In this document: one piece after another, positions 26,174-36,200 of the stretch | How the letters are laid out: each line of letters opens with the position of its first letter | Position numbering within the stretch: position 1 is the stretch's first letter | NCBI GenBank assembly: GCA_022820725.1 | Contig: JAJEFA010000021.1 | Span: 124,001 to 188,000, forward strand | From: Candidatus Binatia bacterium | Lineage (GTDB): Bacteria; Desulfobacterota; Binatia; Bin18 | DNA: 64,000 nucleotides | Direction: 5' to 3' | Notes under the pieces: generated by a model | Database searches by the model: none | What the model was told of the DNA's origin: nothing | The model's input: only the letters and a program-made list of their open reading frames with translations | Made by a program: the position numbers and the translations under genes

Positions 26174-27574
26174 CTACAGTAAATTATAGCGTTTCATCCG
26201 CTCCCGCAGGACATTACGACTCACGCCCAACAACCGGGCGGCCTGAACCTGATTATAGCGAGAGAGTTCAAGCGCCTTGCCGACAACGAGCTGCTCGGAA
26301 CGAGCAAGGACATTACCCGCATGTTGGGCAAACAGCTCTTCCAGGGTTGCATTCAGGGCGGCCTCGACATTGGGCGGTGGGGAGATGGAGGATGCCGGAG
26401 CGCTGCTGGCGGGCAGGGTCAGGTCTTCTCCGGTGATGACCGGGCCACGCGAATATAGCACCGTCTGTGCAATCACGTTCTCAAGCTCGCGGACATTCCC
26501 AGGCCAGGAGTAGGCGAGGAGTTTCTTGCACGCATCTGGAGAAAACTCTTGTGGGTCGTTTTTATTATCCTGGGTGTGGAGTTGCAGGAGGTGCTTGGCG
26601 ATGAGGAGGATGTCTTCACCGCGTTCCCGCAGCGGTGGTAGATTAATCCGTACGACATTGAGGCGATAGTATAAATCTTCACGAAACCGTCCATCTTGCA
26701 GCAGTGTTTCGAGCGCCTGGTTGGTCGCCGCAATAATGCGCACATTGATCTGCCGTGAGCGCCGCCCTCCCAGTCGGTAGATCTCGCGTTCTTGCAACAC
26801 GCGTAGCAGCTTGGCCTGGAGGAGGGGGGGCATGTCACCGATTTCGTCCAGGAAGAGCGTACCGCCTTGAGCAAGCTCGAATTTTCCGGGGCGTGACTCG
26901 ACTGCCCCGGAAAAAGCGCCACGCTCATGGCCAAAGAGTTCACTTTCCAGCAGGGAGTCTGGGATGGCCGCGCAATTAATGGCCAGGAAGGGGCCGTTGC
27001 TGCGTTGCGAGTAGGTATGCAGGGCGTGGGCAACCAGCTCTTTGCCCGTCCCGCTCTCGCCAGTAATCAAAATCGTGATATCACGCGCCGCACTTTTCCC
27101 GATAATTTTATACACTTCCTGCATGGCTTGGCTGTTCCCCAACATGGGCACGGCCTCGGGCGAGAGAGGTTCCGGCCGCGCTTCGTCCGGGAGAGAGGCG
27201 GGCTCTTCTGTGGCGGTGTGTTTTTGGAGTGTGCGGACAATAAGCTGCTTGAGGGTTTCGATATCAAACGGCTTAACCAGATAATCATCCGCGTCCAGCG
27301 TGGTGGAGCGGATGGCCGTTTCGGCTGAGACAAAAGCCGTCATCATGATGACGGGCAGGGTCGGCCGGCGGCGCTTGATCTCTTCGAGGGTTGAGAGTCC
27401 GTCGCGGTTGGGCATACGGACATCCATGAGGATGAGGCGTAAGGCCGGATCGTCTATTTTTCCCAGCGCCTCGTTGCCGGAGAATGCCGACAGCAGTTCG
27501 TATTCTCGACTCAGGACGCGCCGAAAAGAATAGTGAACGTTCCGTTCATCATCGACAATAAGAATTTTCTCCAT
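26174..27574 (-). CDS. NtrC-family sigma-54-dependent response regulator
   Basis: A 466-residue regulator: receiver domain (1-120, phosphorylation site Asp51 in LMDVRMP, KPF at the usual Lys), AAA+ domain with Walker A GESGTGKE and Walker B TLFLDEIGD, and a C-terminal Fis-type helix-turn-helix (QVQAARLLGVSRNVLRERM). The sigma-54 contact loop reads GAFSGA instead of GAFTGA, a Thr-to-Ser change that often keeps some activity. The ATG at 27574 is 4 bp after the kinase stop. It is the obvious activator for the four sigma-54 promoters in this window, although binding sites were not identified. Calling it NtrC itself would go beyond the evidence. Confidence 0.9.
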   Translation of the reverse strand: MEKILIVDDERNVHYSFRRVLSREYELLSAFSGNEALGKIDDPALRLILMDVRMPNRDGLSTLEEIKRRRPTLPVIMMTAFVSAETAIRSTTLDADDYLVKPFDIETLKQLIVRTLQKHTATEEPASLPDEARPEPLSPEAVPMLGNSQAMQEVYKIIGKSAARDITILITGESGTGKELVAHALHTYSQRSNGPFLAINCAAIPDSLLESELFGHERGAFSGAVESRPGKFELAQGGTLFLDEIGDMPPLLQAKLLRVLQEREIYRLGGRRSRQINVRIIAATNQALETLLQDGRFREDLYYRLNVVRINLPPLRERGEDILLIAKHLLQLHTQDNKNDPQEFSPDACKKLLAYSWPGNVRELENVIAQTVLYSRGPVITGEDLTLPASSAPASSISPPPNVEAALNATLEELFAQHAGNVLARSEQLVVGKALELSRYNQVQAARLLGVSRNVLRERMKRYNLL

Positions 27575-27578
27575 AAGA

Positions 27579-28805
27579 CTAGAGGGGGAGTCGGATACAC
27601 ACCGTTGTTCCGGCTCCTGGCTGAGAGAAGAGACGCAGTCGGCCGTTATGACCTTCAATAATGCGTTGTGATATGGACAGCCCCAGTCCGGTGCCGTCTT
27701 CTTTGGTCGTAAAAAACGGGTCAAAGAGTTGAGTCCGCACCTCGGGCGAGATGCCGTTTCCCTGGTCGGCAATGGTGACCTGGAAGCTGCCGCCTCCAAC
27801 GCCGATGTGAACGGTCAGCGTCCCACCGTGCGGCATGGCCTGAATCGCATTGAGCAGGAGGTTCAGGAACACCTGCTTGATCTGGGTGCCGTCAACCCAG
27901 GCCAGGGGGAGGTTGCTCGCCCAGTCCTTACGGATGACGATTCCCCGCACGCGCGCTTCCGGACCGATCAACAGCAGGGTTTCTTCCATGATCTCCTGGA
28001 GTCGTTCGCGTTGAAAATGAGGGGGGCGCGGACGGGCAAATTCCAGAAACTGATCCAGTAAGAGTTTAATGCGTTGCAACTCACCCTGGACAATACGGAG
28101 ATCGTCCGAAAAGCCGTTGGTCGTTATCCGATCCCGCGGATAGTCTTGGGCCTGGTCCTGTGACATCGCGTAGATCAGCATGAGTACGGTATTCAGCGGG
28201 TTGCGCAGTTCATGGGCCAGTCCCGCGGAGAGCTTCCCCAGAGCGGCCAATTTCTCAGACTGGCGGAGCTGTTCTCTGGCTTGCATTTCGTCCCGATAGA
28301 GGGTCGCATTTTCTATGGCAATCGCGGATTGGCTGGCCAGCAGGGTCAGGAGTCGGACATCGCTATCCTCAAAGCAGCGCGGCTCGGTCGTATAGACATT
28401 CAGGACACCGATAATGGCGGTTCTGGCCCGGAGTGGCACGGACAAGAGGGAGCACAGTCCTTCACGGCGGGCCAGGTCCGCCACGCGGTAGCGGGTTTCC
28501 TTACGGACGTCAGGCGTGTACAGGGGTCTGCCGGTCTTAATCACCTCCCCAGTCAGACTGGTGGCCACCTCGCGCGCCGGCTGGGCGAGATAGGCTTCGC
28601 TCGCTCCCTCGGTGGCGGCCGGGCGGAGGGTACCCTCTTCGGGGTCGAGCAGGAGGATGGAGGATACGCGTGCAGCCATGAGGCGCCGGGCCTGGGCAAC
28701 AATCCGCTGTAATACCTCTTCCAGTTGCAAAGTGGATGAGATTTCGGCCCCGATGGTGAATAGCGCTTCGAGCCGTTCTTCGAGATGTCCCTGAAGCGTA
28801 TTCAT
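27579..28805 (-). CDS. GAF-domain sensor histidine kinase (NtrB-like partner)
   Basis: A 408-residue soluble kinase. A GAF domain covers about 15-170 (LEEVLQRIVAQARRLM, then VPLRARTAIIGVLNVYTTEP). The H-box is GLAHELRNPLN with His198. The ATPase part has an N-box (FLNLLLNAIQAMPHGG), DQGNGISPE and GTGLGLSIS. It has no transmembrane segment, so it reads a cytoplasmic signal. It shares an operon with the NtrC-type regulator (4 bp gap). Its position between regulator and amt/glnK suggests nitrogen sensing, but NtrB proper has a PAS domain rather than a GAF domain. Confidence 0.9.
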   Translation of the reverse strand: MNTLQGHLEERLEALFTIGAEISSTLQLEEVLQRIVAQARRLMAARVSSILLLDPEEGTLRPAATEGASEAYLAQPAREVATSLTGEVIKTGRPLYTPDVRKETRYRVADLARREGLCSLLSVPLRARTAIIGVLNVYTTEPRCFEDSDVRLLTLLASQSAIAIENATLYRDEMQAREQLRQSEKLAALGKLSAGLAHELRNPLNTVLMLIYAMSQDQAQDYPRDRITTNGFSDDLRIVQGELQRIKLLLDQFLEFARPRPPHFQRERLQEIMEETLLLIGPEARVRGIVIRKDWASNLPLAWVDGTQIKQVFLNLLLNAIQAMPHGGTLTVHIGVGGGSFQVTIADQGNGISPEVRTQLFDPFFTTKEDGTGLGLSISQRIIEGHNGRLRLFSQPGAGTTVCIRLPL

Positions 28806-28940
28806 TGTGATGCTCGGCGGAGAGTCTGAAGAAAGCGTGGCTGCGTCGAAACGTCGGGCCGAGTCATTTGTGTCATAGCGACGCTCTCAATGGAACCGAG
28901 TGTGTAATCCATATCCCCACAGGCGGATTATTGGAGCGGA

Positions 28941-28966
28941 GCCGGGCGGGAAGCTTCCCGCCCGGC
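28941..28966. terminator. perfect 26 bp palindrome after amt
   Basis: GCCGGGCGGGAAG followed by CTTCCCGCCCGGC, a perfect palindrome giving an 11 bp stem with a tight AGCT loop, then TTTA on the plus strand. It begins 10 bp past the amt stop codon on the minus strand and separates amt from the kinase/regulator pair, so it probably ends amt transcription. Confidence 0.7.
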
Positions 28967-28975
28967 TTTATCTGA

Positions 28976-30415
28976 TTAGGCTTCCTCGGTGCCGAGACGC
29001 GGAACGGGCTCCGCCCGCATTGAGCGCTGGCTGCTCATCCCCAGGGTCGAGCCGGGGGAGAACAGCTGCGAGGCGCCGTAGGCTACGTTGCCATGTTCGC
29101 CAACATCCAGGCCCTCGGACTCTTCGTCCGGCGAGACCCGGAGTCCCATGGTCGCCTTGATGATGCTGAACAGGATAAAGGCAAATGCAAAGGTAAAGAT
29201 GCCAATGGCCACGATACCGACGATCTGACTGACGAGCTGCGCACCACCGGCCAGATTGCCGAAAATGCCGACCGCCAGGGTTCCCCAGATGCCACATACG
29301 AGGTGGACAGAGATGGCCCCAACCGGATCGTCGATCTTCATCTTATCAAAGAACAGGACCGAGCCGACTACAATCGCACCGGCAATCAACCCGATCAGCG
29401 TGGCTGACATCGCCGCCATTTGATCGGCACCGGCAGTGATACCAACCAATCCGGCCAGAATGCCGTTTAAGGCCATGGACAGGTCCGGTTTCTGGAGGAT
29501 GACCCAGGAGGTGAACATCGCTCCAAGCCCGCCGGCTGCGGCGGCAATACAGGTGGTGACCAGGGTTAAGGACACGAGATTGGGGTCACCCGAAAGGACG
29601 GAGCCACCGTTAAATCCAAACCAACCCAGCCACAGCAGGAAGACGCCAATGGCGGCGAGCGGCATATTGCTGGGCAAGATGGGTCGAATACGGCCGTCTT
29701 CCATGTATTTCCCCATCCGGGGCCCCAGCAGTATGGCGCCGGCCAAGGCTCCCCAGCCCCCCACCGAGTGGACAATGGTTGAGCCGGCAAAGTCATAAAA
29801 GGGCGTTTCCATCATGTCCAGCCAGCCCGCACCCCATTTCCAACTGCCGGTGATGGGATACGAAATGGCGACGAAAATGGTCGCAAAAACCATGAAAGAG
29901 GATAATTTTATACGCTCTGCAACCGCGCCAGAGACAATGGTTGCTGCGGTCGCTGCAAACATGGCCTGAAAGAGAAAGTCGGTCCAATAGGTATAGCCCT
30001 CACTGTACAGACTGGTCTGTGAGGCAACTTCGTCCGTCACCTCAACGCCAAACCCGGCAAAGGCCAGCCAACCGGCAGAGTCCTCCGCAAATCCGGGATA
30101 CATCAGGTTGAAGCCGCACAGCGCGTAAGTCAGTAACCCAATGCAGATGACAAAGGTGTTTTTAAAGAGAATATTGACCGTGTTCTTGGACTGGGTCAGA
30201 CCGGATTCGAGGGAGGCAAAGCCCAGGTGCATGATGAACACCAGAGCCGCGGCGATCATCATCCATAAATTATGGGCGGTAAACAGGGCAAAGCCCTGTG
30301 AAGCGGCAAATTCGGCGTAATCCTTGTACTGTGGCGCATCCTCGGCAAAGGCGAGCGGTGCCAGCAGGCCGATGCCCAGCGTAGCGAGTGATCCCAAAGC
30401 GAATAAACGTTTCAT
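28976..30415 (-). CDS. amt: ammonium transporter
   Basis: A 479-residue Amt protein with a cleavable-looking leader (MKRLFALGSLATLGIGLLAP, ending AFA) followed by eleven helices. Recognisable stretches are WMMIAAALVFIMHLGFASLE, SGAVAERIKLSSF and DFAGSTIVHSVGGWGALAGA, the last with one of the two pore His residues; GICGIWG-like HLVCGIWGTLAVG holds the other region. The ATG at 30415 follows AAGGAGG. It takes up ammonium or ammonia and is blocked by GlnK, whose gene lies just upstream on the same strand. Confidence 0.93.
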   Translation of the reverse strand: MKRLFALGSLATLGIGLLAPLAFAEDAPQYKDYAEFAASQGFALFTAHNLWMMIAAALVFIMHLGFASLESGLTQSKNTVNILFKNTFVICIGLLTYALCGFNLMYPGFAEDSAGWLAFAGFGVEVTDEVASQTSLYSEGYTYWTDFLFQAMFAATAATIVSGAVAERIKLSSFMVFATIFVAISYPITGSWKWGAGWLDMMETPFYDFAGSTIVHSVGGWGALAGAILLGPRMGKYMEDGRIRPILPSNMPLAAIGVFLLWLGWFGFNGGSVLSGDPNLVSLTLVTTCIAAAAGGLGAMFTSWVILQKPDLSMALNGILAGLVGITAGADQMAAMSATLIGLIAGAIVVGSVLFFDKMKIDDPVGAISVHLVCGIWGTLAVGIFGNLAGGAQLVSQIVGIVAIGIFTFAFAFILFSIIKATMGLRVSPDEESEGLDVGEHGNVAYGASQLFSPGSTLGMSSQRSMRAEPVPRLGTEEA

Positions 30416-30591
30416 CCCAACCTCCTTATGTCGTGCAATGCCATTGCCTTCCATGTGAGTCGAGATGCCCCGTATTGCCCCGTTGGAGTAGCGAGAATGC
30501 TATTTCGATTGCTGTTATTTCTCGATACTCTTGGCTGTCCTACCGATGCTCCTTGCGATATTGCCCTCACAACATCAGAGCCCCGGCAGGG

Positions 30592-30645
30592 AATGAGTAA
30601 ACGCGCCCTTCAACCGCCATGCAGATGTTGACACGTTCACTCATT
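30592..30645. other. imperfect inverted repeat between glnK and amt
   Basis: AATGAGTAAACG (30592-30603) and CGTTCACTCATT (30634-30645) match in 11 of 12 positions when inverted, with a 30-nt spacer. It begins about 14 bp after the glnK stop and could be a partial terminator that lowers amt relative to glnK. The rest of the 243 bp gap has no gene. Confidence 0.45.
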
Positions 30646-30658
30646 GTTGTCGTTCTGA

Positions 30659-30997
30659 CTAGATCGCGTCTGCTCCCCGCTCGCCGGTTCGGATACGCAC
30701 GACATCATCCATGGGCAGGATGAAGATCTTGCCATCACCAATCCGCCCCGTTCGGGCCGCGGTGATGATGGTATCCGCCACTTCGCCGGCCTTGTCATCA
30801 TCGACCAAGATCTCAATCTTGACCTTGGGCAGGAAGTCCACCACATACTCCGCGCCGCGATACAGTTCCGTATGCCCCTTTTGTCGACCAAAGCCTTTGA
30901 CCTCGGTGATGGTCAAACCCTGGATGCCCGCCTTTGAGAGGGCTTCCTTGACCTCATCGAGCTTAAACGGCTTGATGATCGCTTCTATCTTCTTCAT
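30659..30997 (-). CDS. glnK: PII nitrogen regulatory protein, GlnK/GlnB
   Basis: A 112-residue PII protein. It has the uridylylation site Tyr51 in LYRGAEYVVDF, the start MKKIEAIIKPFKLDEVKEAL and the ATP-binding TGRIGDGKIF segment. The ATG at 30997 follows AAAGGAGG; the open frame extends upstream but is not PII. It senses 2-oxoglutarate, ATP and glutamine status (through uridylylation), blocks Amt at the membrane and usually signals to NtrB and GlnE. All these partners are represented nearby. Confidence 0.95.
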   Translation of the reverse strand: MKKIEAIIKPFKLDEVKEALSKAGIQGLTITEVKGFGRQKGHTELYRGAEYVVDFLPKVKIEILVDDDKAGEVADTIITAARTGRIGDGKIFILPMDDVVRIRTGERGADAI

Positions 30998-31020
30998 AGG
31001 GCCTCCTTTGAGAGATTCGG

Positions 31021-32292
31021 CTACATGAGATAGGCGAACTCCACAATCATCGAGTCCTGGTCGTCCGAGTAGCCGCCACCGTCGTGGAACACATCTTTGT
31101 TGGACCAGTCGTGGCGGAACTCCAAGCGAGCCTGCAAGTTCTCTGTCATCTGCCACTTGAAGGTGCCGGTGACTTCCCGGAGGTCCTGCTCAATCCCGGT
31201 CCGGTAGCCGTCCGGGTCGGAGAACCACTCGCCGCGCAGCGCAAAGGACCAGTCCGCCAGGCTCTCGTTCAGCAGACCACCGCCCAGGGTGACAATACCC
31301 GACAGTCCCGTCCAGTCGGCGTCATCTCCACCCACCTGTTCCGAGGCCGTGCCGTAGTCGAAGTTGGCCAGCAGGTCCACGTTTTCCATAGGCGAATAGG
31401 TCAGGACCGTATCAAACACGCCCGTCTTGGAACTGCCGCTGTCGTCGTCCTCCGCCCCAAAAACACCGTTAAACGTCCAGGCCAGATCGCCAAATTCCAG
31501 TCCTAAACTCCCCAGAAAGGTCTTGCCGTTGTTGTTATCCCGCACATTGTCCCAGCCATTCACGACGCCGGCCGTCAGGCTGATATTGTCGTTCAGAGCC
31601 GTGGAGAACAGCACTCCGGTGTGGGTGAACGGAATGGCGTAGCCGAACATGAAGGAGCGCGACACATTAGGGTTATAGGGCGATTCGATCACCTCGCCGC
31701 CCAGCAGTGTGGCGAACTTCCCGAACTTCATCTCGATGCCGTTTCCGATTCCAAAGGTATAGGTCATATAGGCCTGCTGGACTTCAAAGTTGTGTGCCAG
31801 ATCACCGCCCCAGTCAGACTGAATCAGGCCGGCGGTCTCACCGTAGTCCAGCACGGCATGGAAGCCGACCCCGCTCTCGGTTTCCTTGGACACTTCGAGC
31901 TGCAACAAGTCCATGGTGAAGTCGTTGTGGTTCTGGTCAAAGATGCGCATGTTGTTGCTACCCGAGTCCGGGCTGTTGAAGTTGTAGTTGTACGACCCGT
32001 AGACCAGGCCGCCGAACTGAAAGCCGTTGAGACCCAGCAGCCCGCCTTCCAGCGATTCGACCCGGTTGGTCAGGTCCATAATGCCGCTCTCAGCCTCGCC
32101 ATTCTCCCCCGGGCCTTCCTTGAGGCGGCTCACCTCGCCTTCCAACTCATTAATCCGCTGCTGCATTTGCTGCAGCATCTCCTGCACATCAGGAGTGGCG
32201 GACGCGGCGGGCTCCTCCTCACCCGAGGCACCTACGTTCCCCCCAACTCCCAACGCGGCCACGAGAGCCGCAACGCCGATAAATCTTTTCAT
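31021..32292 (-). CDS. outer-membrane porin (BBP2-like) upstream of glnK
   Basis: A 423-residue secreted barrel. The signal peptide is MKRFIGVAALVAALGVGGNV, ending near GAS. A short coiled coil (MLQQMQQRINELEGEVSRLK at 39-58) follows, then about fourteen antiparallel strands ending MIVEFAYLM. The coiled coil before the barrel may make trimers. Family resemblance is to the BBP2 putative porins. It is 23 bp upstream of glnK on the same strand, so porin-glnK-amt may be one transcript from the sigma-54 promoter at 32362-32376. A role in passage of small nitrogen compounds across the outer membrane is an inference. Confidence 0.8.
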   Translation of the reverse strand: MKRFIGVAALVAALGVGGNVGASGEEEPAASATPDVQEMLQQMQQRINELEGEVSRLKEGPGENGEAESGIMDLTNRVESLEGGLLGLNGFQFGGLVYGSYNYNFNSPDSGSNNMRIFDQNHNDFTMDLLQLEVSKETESGVGFHAVLDYGETAGLIQSDWGGDLAHNFEVQQAYMTYTFGIGNGIEMKFGKFATLLGGEVIESPYNPNVSRSFMFGYAIPFTHTGVLFSTALNDNISLTAGVVNGWDNVRDNNNGKTFLGSLGLEFGDLAWTFNGVFGAEDDDSGSSKTGVFDTVLTYSPMENVDLLANFDYGTASEQVGGDDADWTGLSGIVTLGGGLLNESLADWSFALRGEWFSDPDGYRTGIEQDLREVTGTFKWQMTENLQARLEFRHDWSNKDVFHDGGGYSDDQDSMIVEFAYLM

Positions 32293-32361
32293 GCACTACC
32301 CCCTAGATAAAAATATGTCCCTTGGATTCTGTTGGAACATTTGCGGTACATTTATCAGGCA

Positions 32362-32376
32362 GCAAAGCTGATGCCA
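32362..32376 (-). promoter_or_regulatory. sigma-54 promoter of porin-glnK-amt
   Basis: The minus strand reads TGGCATCAGCTTTGC, then T, with GG-N10-GC spacing. The predicted start near 32350 leaves a 58-nt leader with GGGGGTAG before the porin ATG. It matches the other three sites in the window. Confidence 0.78.
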
Positions 32377-32562
32377 ATTCCGTACCAGGAGAAAGCCGAG
32401 AGAAATCAGGCAGTTTTTTTGCTCTTGGGGCAAGAGAATGCCCAGAAGAGCAGCAGTTGCCGACCAGACTGCCTAAACTCTGAACAGACGAAGTTGACAC
32501 AGCCCCCGGCATGTCTGCTATGTGTCGTGTATCTGACGGGAAAAGGCTGAAAGGAGAACACC

Positions 32563-33168
32563 ATGCCAAATGCAGATTTTGAAGTTCGCCAGCTTCTCAA
32601 GGCGTACCGTAAGGGCGTTATCTCGGACGCGCTGTTCGAAGAACAGATGGAGGAACTGTCCAACGGCGGGGCAGCGACCTATACCTACAACGGGGTGAGT
32701 CACGCCACCGAGAAAGACATGATTCTGGCCTTACTGGACGAGTTCCGGTGCGGAGAGGACTTTGCCGCGGAATATCTCAACGGCTGGATTGAGGCCAGTG
32801 ACGAGGCGTGTGTGAGGGGTGGCTTGCGGACCGTCCAGCAGCGTGAGGCTTTTCACGCTCAGCTCCTGGAAGCCCGGCTGCGCGAGTTGGGTGGGGACCC
32901 GCAGTGCACAGTGCCAGCCGAGCGGCGGGACAAAGAAATGCCTTTCTACTCGTCAAAAGAGAAAGGCGATGTGGAAAAGCTCCAGTCCCTTGCCGATCTG
33001 CTCAAGGACCCCGAGGCTATCCTAAAGCCGCTCACCGATTCCATTGATCAGATTCAGGATGACCAGCAGACCAAAGAACTCCTGCGGACCATTATTGACG
33101 ACGAAATGTCGAGCATTAAGTGGCTGCTGGACGCGTGTGAGACCCTGAGCGTCCCCAAGGCTGCCTAG
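32563..33168 (+). CDS. helical protein, possibly ferritin-like, unknown function
   Basis: A 201-residue, almost wholly helical protein. Helices at 45-65 (ILALLDEFRCGEDFAAEYLN) and 88-105 (QREAFHAQLLEARLRELG) carry an ExxH motif, and a late helix reads TIIDDEMSSIKWLLDACE. The spacing of acidic residues and His is like a ferritin/rubrerythrin-type four-helix bundle, but the sets are incomplete, so a working di-iron site is doubtful. AAAGGAG precedes the ATG. It stands divergent from the porin-glnK operon and upstream of glnE, with a hairpin after it. Confidence 0.6.
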   Translation: MPNADFEVRQLLKAYRKGVISDALFEEQMEELSNGGAATYTYNGVSHATEKDMILALLDEFRCGEDFAAEYLNGWIEASDEACVRGGLRTVQQREAFHAQLLEARLRELGGDPQCTVPAERRDKEMPFYSSKEKGDVEKLQSLADLLKDPEAILKPLTDSIDQIQDDQQTKELLRTIIDDEMSSIKWLLDACETLSVPKAA

Positions 33169-33192
33169 CTGCTCACTTGCTGACGTAAAGAG

Positions 33193-33219
33193 GGCGGGGT
33201 GCGGACAGCGTGCCCCGCC
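33193..33219 (+). terminator. hairpin after the ferritin-like gene
   Basis: GGCGGGG (33193-33199) pairs with CCCCGCC (33213-33219) around a 13-nt loop, 24 bp past the stop codon. It is followed by AT-rich sequence (ATAATACACA) but not a clear T run. It also lies just upstream of the GTG assumed for glnE, so it could reduce read-through into glnE. Confidence 0.5.
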
Positions 33220-33229
33220 ATAATACACA

Positions 33230-36200
33230 GTGCCTGCTCTGTCTGACGCCAGTTCAGCATTCACATCCGGGGCTATTTCCTCCGATATTCTTCGCCCCCT
33301 GTTGTCGTTGCGTGAACGGCTGACGGCCTGTTGGCCCCATATCATCTCTGGAGTTGCTCACGCTCCAGCCCCCTCTTTAGCTGCAGTCAATCTGAGCCGC
33401 CTGCTGGAACATGGCTCTGGGACGGAAGCCGTGCTTCAGTCCGCCGAGCTGTCTCGTGACCTGCTGTTTCTTTTGGGGGCAAGTCAACATCTCTCGAATG
33501 TCTTGATCCAGCAGGAACAGAACTGGGAGGCCGTCTTTTTGACCGATCGCGGTGCTGCGGAAAAATCGACCGCTGCTCACCTCCAGGCGTGCCGCTCATC
33601 TCTCCTGTGCGATCTGCCGAAAGACGATTTTTTACGCGGGCTGCGCGCCTACCGCAATCGCGAATATCTACGGATTGGAATGCGAGACCTGCTCGCTCGG
33701 GCTTCTCTTGAAGAGACGACCCGGGATTTGAGTGCCCTGGCTGACGCCGCGGTCCAGACTGCCTACGAATACACGCGGGCCAGAATGGAGCGAGACTACG
33801 GTGTGGCCTGTGTTGAAGAGGCGGGAGAAAAACGTCCGATTGCCTTCGTGGTGTTCGGCATGGGCAAGCTCGGGGGAGAAGAGCTGAATTTTAGTTCGGA
33901 CATCGACCTCATCTATCTGTACGAATGTGACGCCGGCCTCACAACTGGCGGAAAAAAAGGCCAAATTGACACCCGGACCTATTTTACCGAGCTCGCCCAG
34001 CGTCTCACCCAGGCCCTCAGCAGTGCAGGCGCTGGTGGCTTTGTGTTCCGGGTTGACCTCCGTTTGCGGCCGGATGGGACGAACGGTCAGATTATCAATT
34101 CTCTCGCAAATACGCTGTTGTACTATGAATCCTGGGGTCAGACCTGGGAACGGTTGGCTCTGCTCAAGGCGCGGCCTATTGCCGGAGAGCCAGCTCTGGG
34201 CGAGCGTTTTTTACGTGAGGTGGCGCCGTTTATCCTGCGCCGCTATCTCGACTTCACCATGGTCGAGGATACCAAAGAGCTGAAGATGCGGATTGAGCGC
34301 TCGCTGCATCGGACCGACCGGGAGCGGCTGAACGTCAAGCTCGGGCGGGGTGGGATACGAGAAATCGAATTTGTGACCCAAGTCCTGCAACTCATCCATG
34401 CCGGAAAAGACCCGCGCGTCTTGGGACGGAACACCCTGGAGGTTCTCGACCGCCTGGTTGAGGGGACCTATCTTGCCGCCGCAGACCGGGATGCGCTGGC
34501 CGCGGCCTACCGCTTCCTGCGTCAGGTCGAGCACAAGATACAAATGGTACACGACCGCCAAACGCATACGCTTCCCGGCTCTGAAGACGACCTGCGGGCC
34601 TTGGCGCGTCGCCTGCGAATTGCAGATCGGACCGAAGACGCACAGGACGCGCTCGGTGTTTTCCTGGCGACCCTCCAGGAGCATACGCAGGCGGTCCATA
34701 CGATTTTTCGCTCTCTGTTTCATGTTCCCGAAGGCGGTTCCGAGACTGACGAAACGGAAGAGCAGGCCGCCATTGCCGCCCTCTTTGACGAGTTGCACGA
34801 CCCTGAACGGACACAGCAGCGTCTGGAACAGCTTGGGTTTCGTGAGCTGACCCAGACGTATGAGAGGTTGCGTCTGCTACACGATGGCCCGTCGTATGCT
34901 CCGGCTCCGCCGAGACGGCGCGAGCTATTGTACACCCTGGCCCCAACGCTCTTCCACGAAATCTGTCGGTCGGCAGACCCTGATCGGGCCTTAGCCGTTA
35001 TGGCGGACTTAATCGCGTCGATCGGCGCGCGATCAAGCTTCTTATCCCTCTTGCGAGAGAATCCCCACACCCTCCGAACGCTCATCGGTCTGTTCGGAAC
35101 CAGTTCCTATCTGTCCCGCATCTTTTTACGCCGACCGGAACTGCTCGACAGCCTGGTCCGGGCCGACTTGATCCACCTGTACAAGTCTCAAGAGCTGATG
35201 CGGGACGAGTTGATGGCTCGCATTCAGGGAGCTCCGGAGCTTGAGGACCGGCTCGATATTCTGCGTCAATATCGGCATGAGGAGTTTCTGCGCATCGGCA
35301 TTAACGACACCAACGGTCAGTTGGATTTCCCGTCGGTGAGCGTCCAACTGTCCTACTTGGCGGAGGCCTGTCTCCACGGGGCGTATGAGACCGCCCGCGC
35401 GGCGCTGCTTGAGAAATTAGGACGGACGGACCTGCCCGGCCGGATTGTTATTGTGGGCATGGGAAAACTGGGTGCGCGCGAATTAAACTATAACTCAGAC
35501 CTGGACCTCATCTTCCTGTACGAACCGGATTCCTCGTCCCCGGCCGGACAGGACGGGTCGGACCTCGTTGCGCAAGAAATCTTTGCCAAGCTGGTCCAGC
35601 GCTTGATTTCCGTGCTCCAAGTCCAAACGCGTGAAGGCGCGGTGTATACAATCGATACCCGTTTGCGGCCCTCCGGCCGCGCCGGTTCCCTGGTGTCTTC
35701 GATGGCCGCCTTTACCCGCTATCATCAGACTCAGGCACAACTGTGGGAACGACAAGCACTCATTAAAGCACGCGCTGTAGCGGGAGACCCTGGCTTGGCC
35801 GTTCGGGTCAACGCCTTGTTTGAGCGTTATGTCTATAGCGAGTCCATTCGGACTGCGGATGTCGCCGAGATCCAGCGCTTGCGTGGTCGGATGGAGTCCG
35901 AGTTGGCCGGCGAGACGAGTGAGCGGTTTAATATTAAGACGGGTCGGGGCGGTCTGGTCGATGTGGAGTTTCTTGTGCAGATGCTGCAACTGCGCTATGG
36001 TCACCGCCTTCCTGCACTGCGGCATAGGGACACTCTTTCTACCCTGGACGCCCTGAGAGCTTGTCAGGTGCTCTCTCGTGAAGAGAGCCAACTGCTCAAG
36101 CGCGGCTACCAGTTCTTGCGCCGACTCGAGAACCGACTCCGGATTGAACGGGACCAGCCGGTTGAGGCGCTTGAACGGAACGCTGAGCAGTTGACGTCCC

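Noticed and set aside
30435..30449. A fifth sigma-54-like site (AGGCAATGGCATTGC, minus strand) just before amt
   Set aside because: Spacing fits, but T of TGGC is A, and the predicted start near 30423 would fall inside the AAGGAGG ribosome site, leaving about 8 nt of leader. It may be a relic; amt is better explained by read-through from glnK.
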